Assembly (NCBI GenBank): GCA_022841745.1
Contig: JALHQW010000002.1
Coordinates: 56,520 to 120,519, forward strand
Reading direction: 5' to 3'
Source: Saprospiraceae bacterium
GTDB taxonomy: Bacteria; Bacteroidota; Bacteroidia; Chitinophagales; Saprospiraceae
Length of the DNA: 64,000 nucleotides
The position numbers were made by a program, and so were the translations under genes. Positions 7,031 through 15,660 of the stretch are shown here, in pieces. The notes beneath the pieces were generated by a model. That model was not told the origin of the DNA, made no database searches, and worked only from the letters and a program-made list of their open reading frames with translations. Numbering within the stretch: position 1 is the first letter of the stretch; each line of letters opens with the position of its first letter.

Positions 7031-7192
7031 TCAATCCTCAATATCCTCGTCTCGCTTCGCCGCTCCGATGGCCGTGTTCATCCGCTCAAAAAACGCCGGG
7101 GTCGGCCCCTCGCAGCGGTATAGCTGGTTGCCGTGCTGCCGGGAAAGCGACAAGTCGAGTTCCCAGACCTTTTCTATTTTGAGTTTTTTCAT
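7031..7192 (-). CDS. Small hypothetical protein (53 residues)
   Basis: Begins MKKLKIEKVWELDLSLSR and ends in an acidic tail (KRDEDIED). Start 7192 is preferred to an upstream in-frame Met at 7240, whose added residues look like untranslated sequence. It lies 57 bp upstream of the GNAT gene on the same strand, so they could be cotranscribed. I do not recognise the family. Composition and codon use are coherent, but the small size leaves doubt. Confidence 0.5.
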   Translation of the reverse strand: MKKLKIEKVWELDLSLSRQHGNQLYRCEGPTPAFFERMNTAIGAAKRDEDIED

Positions 7193-7284
7193 CTTGAAAA
7201 AAAGAAGGGTGATAAAATGGCTTCCCCTATACGTTTCCACAAAAAAAGTCGAATTTCGTCACTTGAACCAAGCAATTTTAAATC

Positions 7285-7740
7285 ATGCAAATCTTCACCG
7301 ACACTCCCGACCAATACGTGGCCCAGTTGCCCGATGACCGCAAGGAGGCCATTACCGCCCTCCGCCAGACCATCATGGAGAACATTCCGCCGGGTTTTGA
7401 GGAGACCGTGGGCTACGGAATGATTGGTTACGTGGTGCCTCATTCACTATACCCTTCGGGCTACCACTGCGACCCTAAACAGCCGCTGCCGTTCATGGGT
7501 ATGGCTTCGCAAAAGAACTTCGTGGCCGTTTACCACATGGGCATCTATGCCGACCCGGCATTGCTGGAATGGTTCACCACCGAATTTGCCAAGCGGGTGA
7601 AGGGTAAGCTGGATATGGGCAAAAGCTGCATCCGCTTCAAAAAGCCAAGGGAAATCCCCGTTGAACTTATTGGCGAACTGGCCAGCAAGATGACGGTGCA
7701 GGATTGGGTTGGGTTGTATGAGAAGGCGGTTAAGCGGTAA
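7285..7740 (+). CDS. DUF1801 (YdhG-like) domain protein
   Basis: A 151-residue protein of the DUF1801 family. It opens with TPDQYVAQLPDDRKEAITALRQ and contains ETVGYGMIGY, ASQKNFVAVYHMG and GKSCIRFKKP, characteristic of these small cytoplasmic alpha/beta proteins. The function of the family is not established; frataxin-like folds are known among relatives. It is divergent from the 53-residue ORF. A second, unrelated DUF1801 gene occurs at 34514-34951. Confidence 0.85.
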   Translation: MQIFTDTPDQYVAQLPDDRKEAITALRQTIMENIPPGFEETVGYGMIGYVVPHSLYPSGYHCDPKQPLPFMGMASQKNFVAVYHMGIYADPALLEWFTTEFAKRVKGKLDMGKSCIRFKKPREIPVELIGELASKMTVQDWVGLYEKAVKR

Positions 7741-8093
7741 CCGAAAAACCTTACCCAATCATCAGGCATTTAAAAGAACTTGGAAGGAGCAACTTGCGTG
7801 CGTTTTCACGCTATTTCATCCGTAAGGCATATGTCGGTTGATAAGGGTTGATGAAGTTGATAGGAATTAGGATTTCTTCAAAAATAAACCCTTCTCAACC
7901 TCGTAAACTCCATCAACCTCCACATTTCAAAATTATCCGCAACTTGGATTGAATAAGCGTAAGTCTGTGTTTTTTTAACTTTTTCAAGAAAAATAGTTGT
8001 TGCGTAGCAATAATAATAAAAATCATTTTTTATCTGGCATACATGGCTTATTATTAGGTGTTCAAATCTTTCCTAATTTTAAATAACCTAGCC
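7741..8093. other. Intergenic region without recognised gene
   Basis: AT-rich. It contains imperfect repeats of GTTGATRAGTTGA type near 7838-7862 and the complement CATCAACC near 7908-7918, which could pair. No RNA gene recognised. Confidence 0.5.
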
Positions 8094-8615
8094 ATGAGAC
8101 GATTGTATTTCCTTTCGTTTGCCATTTTACTGTCAACAGCAACAAGCTGCGACCTCTTCGATGACTCCCCTTGCGGTGTAAAAGAGACACTCGATATCTA
8201 CTTGCTCGGCTCGTCCATTGTGGACTCCACGACAGGCTTATATTATTCCTATATGGATGGTGGCGACCGTGTATTTCAATATAGCCAACTTGTGGAGAAC
8301 GCCTGCTCGCAGGAGCACGTCAAAGTAGAAAGCAGGGTAGCCCTCTTGGACGAATCAACCACGGGTATTGGTGCAAGGACCATTGTCAGTTGGCTATTCC
8401 TTTTTGAGGAAAATATCCCGATGTCAAAAAGCGGCTCCGACCTGAAAGGGAACGGTGAAGCAGGCTTGAAACAAGCGTTCGGCGAAGACCCCGCTTGGTT
8501 TGTACCTACCTTGGAAGTTTACTTTCCCACGAAGGGCAGCTATGGCGCAGATACGGCCTTTTTAAAGGCCAACGTCATATCTGTGGAGATGATGGCGAAG
8601 TATCGAAAGCATTAA
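8094..8615 (+). CDS. Hypothetical lipoprotein
   Basis: A 173-residue protein starting MRRLYFLSFAILLSTATSC, with the lipobox cysteine at residue 19, followed by a short acidic segment. The remainder (CGVKETLDIYLLGSSIV, then STTGLYYSYMDGGDRV) shows no catalytic motif I recognise. ATG 8094 is chosen over an upstream GTG because it places the signal peptide at the N-terminus. Its stop lies 10 bp from the convergent aromatic-rich gene. Confidence 0.75.
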   Translation: MRRLYFLSFAILLSTATSCDLFDDSPCGVKETLDIYLLGSSIVDSTTGLYYSYMDGGDRVFQYSQLVENACSQEHVKVESRVALLDESTTGIGARTIVSWLFLFEENIPMSKSGSDLKGNGEAGLKQAFGEDPAWFVPTLEVYFPTKGSYGADTAFLKANVISVEMMAKYRKH

Positions 8616-8625
8616 ACACCTTAAT

Positions 8626-10296
8626 TCAGCTTTTTTGCCTCGTCTTGCGCTCCACCTTCGGTGCGGTTGATGGCTGTTTTTGCAACTTGGGCGGTGCTGA
8701 CTTAGGCTTTTCGACCGAAGGCCGGTTAGGGCTTTCCCGCTTGGTTTTTTCCCAGACGTCACGGTGCTGTTTCTCTGCTTTTTGCACTTTGGGCAGGTCA
8801 TATTTTGGCCGCTCCTTGGGTGATTCCTTCTTGGGCGTCACGGTGGGTTGTTTTTTCGGTTCTATTCTTGGCTGCTTTACGTCAGGCTTGGCAGGCTCCC
8901 GCCTCGGTTCTGTGGGTTGCTTCCCATTGGGATGAATCACAACGGGTGGTGTTGTGCGCTCTTGCTCCCGCTTGCGCGCTACGGAGCCAGATAAGGTGGG
9001 GTATTGCTTGCGGTTTTTATCCAAATAATCTTTTTGTGAAACGGGCTTGTCAACGTGCGTGCGGTTGTAGCGCTCTCGCTCCGTTTCCAGCTTGCCATAT
9101 TCCACAAATTGCCTGGAATCAGTCCTTGCCCTGTCCAGCCAGTCGTCGGTCACGATGTCACGGTTGCGCCCGTGCCAGTTGCGCACGTTGCTGCTGATGC
9201 TGCCCGACGACCCCCTGTGGCCGTAGTAGTGGTTCACGTAGCAACTCGACAGGTGCGGGTAGTAGTAGTGGTTCCACGGATGGTAGAAGTGCCAGTCAAC
9301 GAACCAGAACGAAGGCAGGTCAACAATGACGATGACACGGTTGTGGCCCCAGTAGAACCCCCAGTCGTACCAGTACGGATAGGGCCGCCAACGTGCGTAG
9401 GGATACCAGTGCGGGTAGCCGAACCAATAGGGGTAGTTGTAGTAATAGTAATTGTATTCAATGGGGCGCTCGTAGCGGTCGTCCTCGTCATAGTAGAGGT
9501 CGTCGGCGTAGTCGTAATAATCGTCGTCGTAGCCGTATTCATCGGCGTAGGATTGGGCGGCTGCCTGGAGTTCCTCCTCGGCCTGTGGGTTGTTGGCGAG
9601 GTTGTGCCGCCATTCTTCCAGTTCCTTGGCCCTTGCCTCGGCCACCACGATGCTCAGCGAGTCCATCTGTGCCACCAACCAAGTTGGGTTCTTGTGGTAG
9701 AGGTCGCCCACGAGTACCGTCAGGCGGATATTGTCGGTGAGCAAGGAGAGCACTTCGGGCAGGTCAACCAATTGCCGCAGCGCATCCCTTGTCGCAGCTG
9801 GGTACTGCGATACCAGTTCGCTGAAGACGGCATCCCAGTAGCGGTTCAGGCGGTTTACTTCCACCAGTACGGGGAAATAGTCGTCGGAAAGCTGCCTTGC
9901 CCTTGGCACGATTTCCTTGTGGAAGTCCTGCACGGCAATTTCAAAGTCAATGCCTTGTTTTTGGCCACCTTCCACGATGGCCTCCACCAACCCCGGATAG
10001 CGGGTCAAGTCCCAGATGCTCGATTGCACGGACTGTGGGTATTTTTCGAGCAATGCCTTGAACTCCTTGCTCGTCTTGCCCTGCATGGTCTCCAGTTTGA
10101 TGAGCGCCTCTGGGAATTTTGAGGCTTCCAGTATGGCAATGCGGGTGTTGGAAGGGTAAAGGGCCAGCGCTTCTATGGTCTTTTGTTCTTCTTCCAGGAT
10201 TTGGGCGAGTAGTGCCTCTTCACTTTGGGCGAGTGTTAAGAGCGGCATCAACAGGAACCCAATCATTGCTGCCACCAATTTTTGATAGGCTTTCAT
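8626..10296 (-). CDS. Secreted DUF3300-like protein with extreme Tyr/Trp-rich segment
   Basis: A 556-residue exported protein (signal MKAYQKLVAAMIGFLLMPLL, ending LAQ). Residues 25-230 are helical, with a pattern (QTIEALALYPSNT, YPGLVEAI, YPAATRDALRQLVDLP) resembling the DUF3300 fold. An acidic linker (YGYDDDYYDYADD) then leads to a segment at about residues 275-350 made largely of Tyr, Trp, Pro and His (for example YPYWFGYPHWYPYARW). The C-terminal 150 residues are Lys/Pro/Gln-rich and repetitive, probably disordered. Role unknown; surface adhesion, metal binding or cell-wall contact would fit the composition, but this is a guess. Confidence 0.72.
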   Translation of the reverse strand: MKAYQKLVAAMIGFLLMPLLTLAQSEEALLAQILEEEQKTIEALALYPSNTRIAILEASKFPEALIKLETMQGKTSKEFKALLEKYPQSVQSSIWDLTRYPGLVEAIVEGGQKQGIDFEIAVQDFHKEIVPRARQLSDDYFPVLVEVNRLNRYWDAVFSELVSQYPAATRDALRQLVDLPEVLSLLTDNIRLTVLVGDLYHKNPTWLVAQMDSLSIVVAEARAKELEEWRHNLANNPQAEEELQAAAQSYADEYGYDDDYYDYADDLYYDEDDRYERPIEYNYYYYNYPYWFGYPHWYPYARWRPYPYWYDWGFYWGHNRVIVIVDLPSFWFVDWHFYHPWNHYYYPHLSSCYVNHYYGHRGSSGSISSNVRNWHGRNRDIVTDDWLDRARTDSRQFVEYGKLETERERYNRTHVDKPVSQKDYLDKNRKQYPTLSGSVARKREQERTTPPVVIHPNGKQPTEPRREPAKPDVKQPRIEPKKQPTVTPKKESPKERPKYDLPKVQKAEKQHRDVWEKTKRESPNRPSVEKPKSAPPKLQKQPSTAPKVERKTRQKS

Positions 10297-10943
10297 GGCT
10301 CATGATTTAACGGAAGCGGGCTTTCAGGCCCTCGGGCTGACATCCCGAAATCCACTTGACCCGAAAACCCGCTTGCCTTTTAAGTTTGGTTCTTTGGAGC
10401 CTCGGCTTGGGATTCGGTTTAAGGGAAGTCATAGAGGGAGGTTTAAGAGGGAGTTTTTCCTTTATCCCAGCCTTTTATCTCAATGCAAATTTTATAGCAA
10501 TTTAATCAATATAAAATGACGGTCGTCAGGTGATGGGCTGATTTTGGTCAGGGCGCTAAACGTTTTTATTTTGGGCATAAATCACTGTATTGCAATGCGT
10601 AATCTCACCCACGTTGAGCCAATAAATCCGCAACCTTTGCACACCATTCTAATGTTATAATCAAATTGAAGTCATACTCAATGGTTCGTGAAGTTTTCGG
10701 GTTTTCGGGTTCTAAGGATGTGGCCTAATAGCTGTTTTTGAAATGGTTGGTTAGGTTTTCAATCCTTTCAAAAATGATTTGTGGTTAGGTTTCGCCCCCC
10801 ACCCCTAAAACCCCAGAACCTTAGAACTTTACGAACCATTGATACTGGATTAAGGCTTAATTTCTCCACTTTCACTTTCCATCGCCTCCGAAATACCCTG
10901 ACCATCATTCACCGGTGAGCCATCACCATTAAATCTCCCTACC
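10297..10943. repeat. Intergenic region with a long imperfect dyad
   Basis: About 650 bp without a convincing gene. Inverted arms 10678-10695 and 10825-10842 (TCAATGGTTCGTGAAGTT against its complement, one mismatch) bound about 165 bp, with a nested pair TTCTAAGG (10710-10717) and CCTTAGAA (10819-10826). It may be a small non-autonomous element or a long hairpin. The promoter of the following gene must lie downstream of it. Confidence 0.6.
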
Positions 10944-13313
10944 ATGAAAAAGCAGACAAACACTTTTATGCAAACAGCGCGTAGTGCCTTGATTCCATTA
11001 CTGTTAATTGCTTTTTTCACCCCTAATGTCCTTTCACAGTCCGTTTGGACGGGTGCGGGTTCCACCCAATGGGAAGACCCCAATAGCTGGTCGGGCGGTG
11101 TGCCTGGCCCGGGCATGTCGGCCACCATCAATGCATGTAGCAAATGCCCTATCATCAACAACGCCGTGCCTTCCATCAAGAGCCTGACCATCAATGGGGG
11201 GGCATCGGTGAAAATGAACGGGAACGGCAAGCTGGTCATTGAGGACTTGCCTGATGGCCTTGTAAAGGTGGAGGAAGGCGGGTTTTTGGACATAAAGAAC
11301 AATGCGGTGCTACAGACCAATAGAATGGGCAACTTCGGCACTGTGGAGAACGCAGGTACCATCATTGGGAAGCGGATTGACAATTATCTAAAGTTTATTA
11401 ACAAGGGGAATATGACACTGGATAACCCTGTTGATTATGCTTTTATCAATAATCCCAACAACCCTAATGTCCAGCTCGACAATTATGGTCAAATAACCAT
11501 TACCAACAGCTTCATTGTAGTCTATGGCGTACTCAACAATTATGGTAAGTTGTTCATAGACAATGGTATTAGTTCTCATTCAACAGTTGTGGAGAATATA
11601 GGCATTTTCAACAATTTCGGTACTGGGAAGGTGACCTTGGCCAATTGCCAATACATTGGTTTTCTTAATCAGGTTAAGTTGCTGAATTATGGCAGATTTG
11701 AAATTGAAGGATCAGCGGGCTATGGCATCATCCACTACCAGCCGTCAAGTGTCGTGGAGAACTATGTTACGGGCGTTATTTCCGTAAAAAACACGCAGAC
11801 GAATGGCATTTACAATTCATCTAATTTTACAAATGCAGGAAAGATTACCGTGGAGAGCAGTGGATACAGCGCCATCTACAACAGTTCGGGTAATGGCAAT
11901 TTTGTCAATGCTGGGGAATTGATGATAAAAAACAGCATCAGCAGTATTGAAAACCGAGGTGTCCTCAATTCGTCCGGCCAGATTACCATGAATGGCTGCG
12001 CCAACGGCATCGCCAATTTCAAAGAGCTGACCAATAGTGGCACCATCGTCATGAAACCAAATGCCACCACGCCCATCCTCAACATCGGGCTTATCAATTT
12101 AAACCATGAGGCTTCGGCCACTGTCAACAATAGTGGCAATATGCAGTTTGTAAATACCCAAACTGGCTTTGAAGTGGACGATGGAACTACACTGACCAAC
12201 ACCGGCTCCATCGAAGTTTCAGGAAATGGCGGAACGAATACTGGCGTGCAGAATTTTGGCACGATATACAATAATGGCACAGGAAAAATCACCTTGGCAA
12301 ATGCCAAGGATATCGGCTTGCTGAACTCAGGGGCAGGTATCTTTATCAATTCCGGCATCCTGCTCATTGACAAGGTCGTGCAACGCTATGGTATCGTTAA
12401 CGTCGCCAATGCCGGATACTTGGCGAATGATTTGACAGGCACCATCCTCATAAAGAAAACGGGGGACTACGGCATTTACAACTTTTACGCCGTTTACAAC
12501 TCTGGCAAGCTGACCATCCAAACAGCTGGCACCGATGCCATCTTCAACGAGGCTGATGGGTTCTTTTTCATACAACCCTGCGGGGAGTTGAATGTCGAAA
12601 ACCGTATCAACAACACCCGTTATTTCCAAAACGAGGGCCTGCTCCGCTCCACCTATAACGGCACCCATATCAATACCAGCACCTTGTTAAACATGGCTGT
12701 CATCGAGGATTTCAAGAACTCTCTCGACGGCGTGCCCTACACCAACAACGGCTTCCGCATCCGGCCCATCAACGGTACAGTCGGCAGCGTCATCCACAAT
12801 GCCATTGAAGCAGGTGGCTTGCCGCCCATCACCATTGGGAACACTTGGTACCGCAACTCCAATCTTACCAGTCCCGCTGGCACGTTCAGTTCTACCCTGA
12901 ACACTTTCACACCGACCGTCGGCGTGGGAACGCATACGCTGTATTTCACGGTAAACGACCTCGTGAACAACTGCACCAAAACGGTTTCCATCAAGGTCAA
13001 TATCGCAAATGCCATGATAGGCAACGGTGATGGAGCCAAGCCCGACATCGTCCTGTTCAACTACCCGAACCCGTTCGTGAACGAGACCAGAATCAAGCTC
13101 AGCCTGCCATTCGATGCAACTGGTAAATTGGTCGTCTATGACCAGTTCGGCAGGTTGGTATCCGTGGTGTATGAGGGCGAAATGACCGAAGGCGAGCTTT
13201 ATGAATTCGGCGTGGACGCCAACACGATGCAAGTGGCCATTTACGTTGCTACGCTGATACTGGATACTGGCAGAACTTACACGACAAGGCTTGTAAAGGC
13301 AGATAATTTTTAA
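10944..13313 (+). CDS. Secreted repeat protein with T9SS C-terminal sorting domain
   Basis: A 789-residue protein with an N-terminal signal peptide (hydrophobic LIPLLLIAFF near residues 18-27). It continues with a WTGAGSTQWEDPNSWSGG segment, typical of cell-surface beta-helix proteins. Residues of about 60-640 hold irregular repeats of the type NNFGTGKVTLANCQYIGFLN and NAGKITVESSGYSAIYN, consistent with a right-handed parallel beta-helix. The last 80 residues (VLFNYPNPFVNETRIKLSLP to the end RLVKADNF) form a type A T9SS sorting domain, so the protein should cross the outer membrane and be attached or released. Ligand unknown. A strong terminator follows. Confidence 0.85.
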   Translation: MKKQTNTFMQTARSALIPLLLIAFFTPNVLSQSVWTGAGSTQWEDPNSWSGGVPGPGMSATINACSKCPIINNAVPSIKSLTINGGASVKMNGNGKLVIEDLPDGLVKVEEGGFLDIKNNAVLQTNRMGNFGTVENAGTIIGKRIDNYLKFINKGNMTLDNPVDYAFINNPNNPNVQLDNYGQITITNSFIVVYGVLNNYGKLFIDNGISSHSTVVENIGIFNNFGTGKVTLANCQYIGFLNQVKLLNYGRFEIEGSAGYGIIHYQPSSVVENYVTGVISVKNTQTNGIYNSSNFTNAGKITVESSGYSAIYNSSGNGNFVNAGELMIKNSISSIENRGVLNSSGQITMNGCANGIANFKELTNSGTIVMKPNATTPILNIGLINLNHEASATVNNSGNMQFVNTQTGFEVDDGTTLTNTGSIEVSGNGGTNTGVQNFGTIYNNGTGKITLANAKDIGLLNSGAGIFINSGILLIDKVVQRYGIVNVANAGYLANDLTGTILIKKTGDYGIYNFYAVYNSGKLTIQTAGTDAIFNEADGFFFIQPCGELNVENRINNTRYFQNEGLLRSTYNGTHINTSTLLNMAVIEDFKNSLDGVPYTNNGFRIRPINGTVGSVIHNAIEAGGLPPITIGNTWYRNSNLTSPAGTFSSTLNTFTPTVGVGTHTLYFTVNDLVNNCTKTVSIKVNIANAMIGNGDGAKPDIVLFNYPNPFVNETRIKLSLPFDATGKLVVYDQFGRLVSVVYEGEMTEGELYEFGVDANTMQVAIYVATLILDTGRTYTTRLVKADNF

Positions 13314-13360
13314 GGGTGTTGAAATGGTTTTACTACGAAAAACCATTTGATTAATAACCT

Positions 13361-13409
13361 CAAAAACAGCGGCGGCTGGCATCCAAGATGCCAGCCGCCG
13401 CTGTTTTTG
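13361..13409. terminator. Bidirectional intrinsic terminator
   Basis: Perfect 23-bp arms (13361-13383 and 13387-13409) with loop CAA; the GC-rich stem is flanked by A and T runs on both strands. It sits between the convergent genes ending at 13313 and 13460. A weaker hairpin (arms 13322-13331 and 13339-13348) precedes it. Confidence 0.92.
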
Positions 13410-13459
13410 ATGGGCGAGCGGAAGGCTTTACGTTGAAAATCTACCGCTCAAACCTTGGC

Positions 13460-14758
13460 TTATTCTCCCTCGATCGGAATCACGCTCAACAGCTTCAAGT
13501 CCGTGCGGTCGTCGAAGTCGAACTGGTAGAAGCCATCAGCGCCGATGACCATGGCCACGTTCCTGTCGCCGGGCAATGAAATCACGTCGAGCGCATGGAA
13601 GTTCTCCACTTTGTCGAGCAGGTGGTCGCCGACGGTTTCGGGCACGGTGTTGTCGAAAATCTCAAAGCCGTAATCGCCTTCGCAGAGCAGGAGGCTATTG
13701 CCCTTCACGGAAAGGCCATGCGGGTTTTTCATTGGAAACGATTTGAGCAGCACGGGGTTTGTCAGGTCGGTGATGTCAATCACGTCCAACTGGTTGGCTC
13801 CAAGTGAGCCGCAATCGCTGCCGTCCCAGAGCGTCACGTAGGCATAGTGGTCGTTCACGAAGACGGGGTCGCAGGCACGGGCATGTTCAAAAACGGAAAG
13901 CTGCACTGGGTTCAGCGGGTCGGCGTTGTCGTAGATATACATGCCCACGTTGGAACCGATAAAGAGTTTGTCGCCGTGAGGAAACAGCGTTTCGAGGTGA
14001 ACGCCAATGCCAATGGTCTTGGCAAATGCAGGGCTGGTGGGCTGCGTCAGGTCGTAAATCTGCAAGTCGTAGCCATCATGCTGGATGGTGTAGAGGTAGT
14101 CGCCAATGATGGTAAAATGCGACAATGAACCGCCGATGCCAGTACCGGAGCCAGCTTTTCCACCGCCTGAACTCTGGTCGGCAGCAAATACAAGGTCGCC
14201 CTCGAATGCAAGGCCGCCACCGAAGAATTCGCCATTCCTGAAATAGAGGTTGTTCTGTTGGTCGCAGTCCATTTCCTCCGTCACGAGCGTTTCCTTGTAT
14301 TCGACGATGATATTGCCGGAGGCAAAATCGCTCCAAAGCGGTTGCAACACGTTCTCCGTGCGGCCAGCGACGGAGTAGTCGTCGAGGTTCACCACCAGCA
14401 AGTCCACATAGCTATTGGTGTAGAGGTAGCCGTCCTTGATGGCGAGGTCGGTAGCGCCCGGTACGCTGATGAAGGCCGTGTTCACGGGATTGCTGGGGTC
14501 GCTGTTTTCAATCACATGGATGCCTTCGCCCGTCTCCACGACGAACATACGGTCGTCGTAGTAATTGATTTGGCCGGGCGACTTGAGCGGCTTGGGGTCT
14601 TCCATCCCGATGGTGGTATTGTGGACTTCCTCCAAGGTCTTATAAACGGGGTCGAATCTGGTATAGGTGATGGAGCTGGTGCATTTGTCCTTCAGGCAGC
14701 TTTGGAAGGTCAGGGCCGTGAGGGACAGCAAGGCGATGAGCAAATATTGTGTTTTCAT
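13460..14758 (-). CDS. LVIVD-repeat lipoprotein
   Basis: A 432-residue lipoprotein (MKTQYLLIALLSLTALTF, lipobox QSC with Cys21). The body consists of LVIVD-type beta-propeller repeats, recognisable as GIHVIENSDPSNPVNTAFI, DLLVVNLDDYSVAG, DLQIYDLTQPTSPAF, MYIYDNADPLNPVQLSV, LDVIDITDLTNPVLLKSF and FEIFDNTVPE. Such proteins are exported propellers of unknown ligand. A region with CDQQNN near residue 163 suggests a conserved insertion. Monocistronic; convergent with the T9SS gene. Confidence 0.85.
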   Translation of the reverse strand: MKTQYLLIALLSLTALTFQSCLKDKCTSSITYTRFDPVYKTLEEVHNTTIGMEDPKPLKSPGQINYYDDRMFVVETGEGIHVIENSDPSNPVNTAFISVPGATDLAIKDGYLYTNSYVDLLVVNLDDYSVAGRTENVLQPLWSDFASGNIIVEYKETLVTEEMDCDQQNNLYFRNGEFFGGGLAFEGDLVFAADQSSGGGKAGSGTGIGGSLSHFTIIGDYLYTIQHDGYDLQIYDLTQPTSPAFAKTIGIGVHLETLFPHGDKLFIGSNVGMYIYDNADPLNPVQLSVFEHARACDPVFVNDHYAYVTLWDGSDCGSLGANQLDVIDITDLTNPVLLKSFPMKNPHGLSVKGNSLLLCEGDYGFEIFDNTVPETVGDHLLDKVENFHALDVISLPGDRNVAMVIGADGFYQFDFDDRTDLKLLSVIPIEGE

Positions 14759-14940
14759 GATTTAGAATGTTGTGAAGCGGGATTACTGACGGCGGTCATT
14801 TATGGCAATGTTCGTGGTCAAAAACCCCGATTGAAAATTTTATTACAAAAAGACTGGCACCCATTCTTTTCAACCACGAAGACAGCAGGGTAGGGGGAAA
14901 GGGTTGGGAAAGCAGATAAAAATCATTTCATCATACAACG

Positions 14941-14979
14941 CAGTGGGCAGCCGGAGAATTTGACCCCGACTGCCCACTG
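14941..14979 (-). terminator. Hairpin downstream of the DUF2541-like gene
   Basis: Arms CAGTGGGCAGCCGG (14941-14954) and its near complement (14966-14979), 13 of 14 paired, in the gap between the leftward gene ending at 15031 and the next start at 14758. The sequence ACTGCCAACTGTCGAACTG just beyond recurs near 58719-58737. Confidence 0.55.
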
Positions 14980-15030
14980 ACTGCAAACTGCCAACTGTCG
15001 AACTGTTCACCCCTTTGGGGCCAACTTTAA

Positions 15031-15447
15031 TTAATGCCTTCCCCACAGCTCCACCTCCGCCCGTTTATCGGCAAAGTTCTTCGTGTCGTAAACAAAGACC
15101 ACCTTCCGGATGACCCGGCGGTTGCCTTCCAGGTTGATGACCCGGCTCTCGCCGCCAGCCCGGATTTCGTCACGGGTTTCCACCTCCTGCTCCGAGCCGT
15201 CGCCAAAATGAACGACGACCTTGTGCAGGTTGATGGCACCCTTTTTTACCAAAATCTTCAAGGCGGTGAAGCGGCCTTCCGAGGCGGTAACGAGTATCTC
15301 ATCACGGTCAACGGCGAAATTGACCTTGCGCTCGCCGAGCTTTTCCCAGCGGGGAGGTGTGCCGTGATTGGTGATTGGTGATTGGTGATTCGCTGTGGCG
15401 AAGTTGACGGCTACCAATAGGCAGAGGATGGATGTGAATGCTTTCAT
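15031..15447 (-). CDS. Small exported DUF2541-like protein
   Basis: A 138-residue protein with signal peptide (MKAFTSILCLLVAVNFATA). The mature part WEKLGERKVNFAVDRDEI, ALKILVKKGAINLHKVVVHF, RVIRKVVFVYDT resembles the beta-sandwich DUF2541/YacL-like group, with unknown role. Between signal and domain the DNA has a tandem GATTGGTGA repeat (about 15364-15391) that encodes the linker NHQSPITNHG, another low-complexity expansion inside a frame. Start 15447 puts the signal at the N-terminus. Confidence 0.7.
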   Translation of the reverse strand: MKAFTSILCLLVAVNFATANHQSPITNHGTPPRWEKLGERKVNFAVDRDEILVTASEGRFTALKILVKKGAINLHKVVVHFGDGSEQEVETRDEIRAGGESRVINLEGNRRVIRKVVFVYDTKNFADKRAEVELWGRH

Positions 15448-15660
15448 TGTTGAATTGATTTTGTTGATGAAGTTTGTTGAAATTACAGGGCTTTGACACA
15501 AGGTAAAGGACGGGGTTTAATCTTTAATTTCATAAGGAAAGGTTAAGGCTTTTCACAACCTCGGTGGATTTTCTGGGTCATTTCATCGAAATACACAGCC
15601 TTGTTCGACGCTTATCCGGCTACCTTCCGCCATATTTTCAAAATTAAAACGATTTACAGT

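Noticed and set aside
9055-10122. 355-codon forward ORF opposite the aromatic-rich gene
   Set aside because: Val/Ala-rich shadow of the minus-strand gene, which has a signal peptide and coherent domains.
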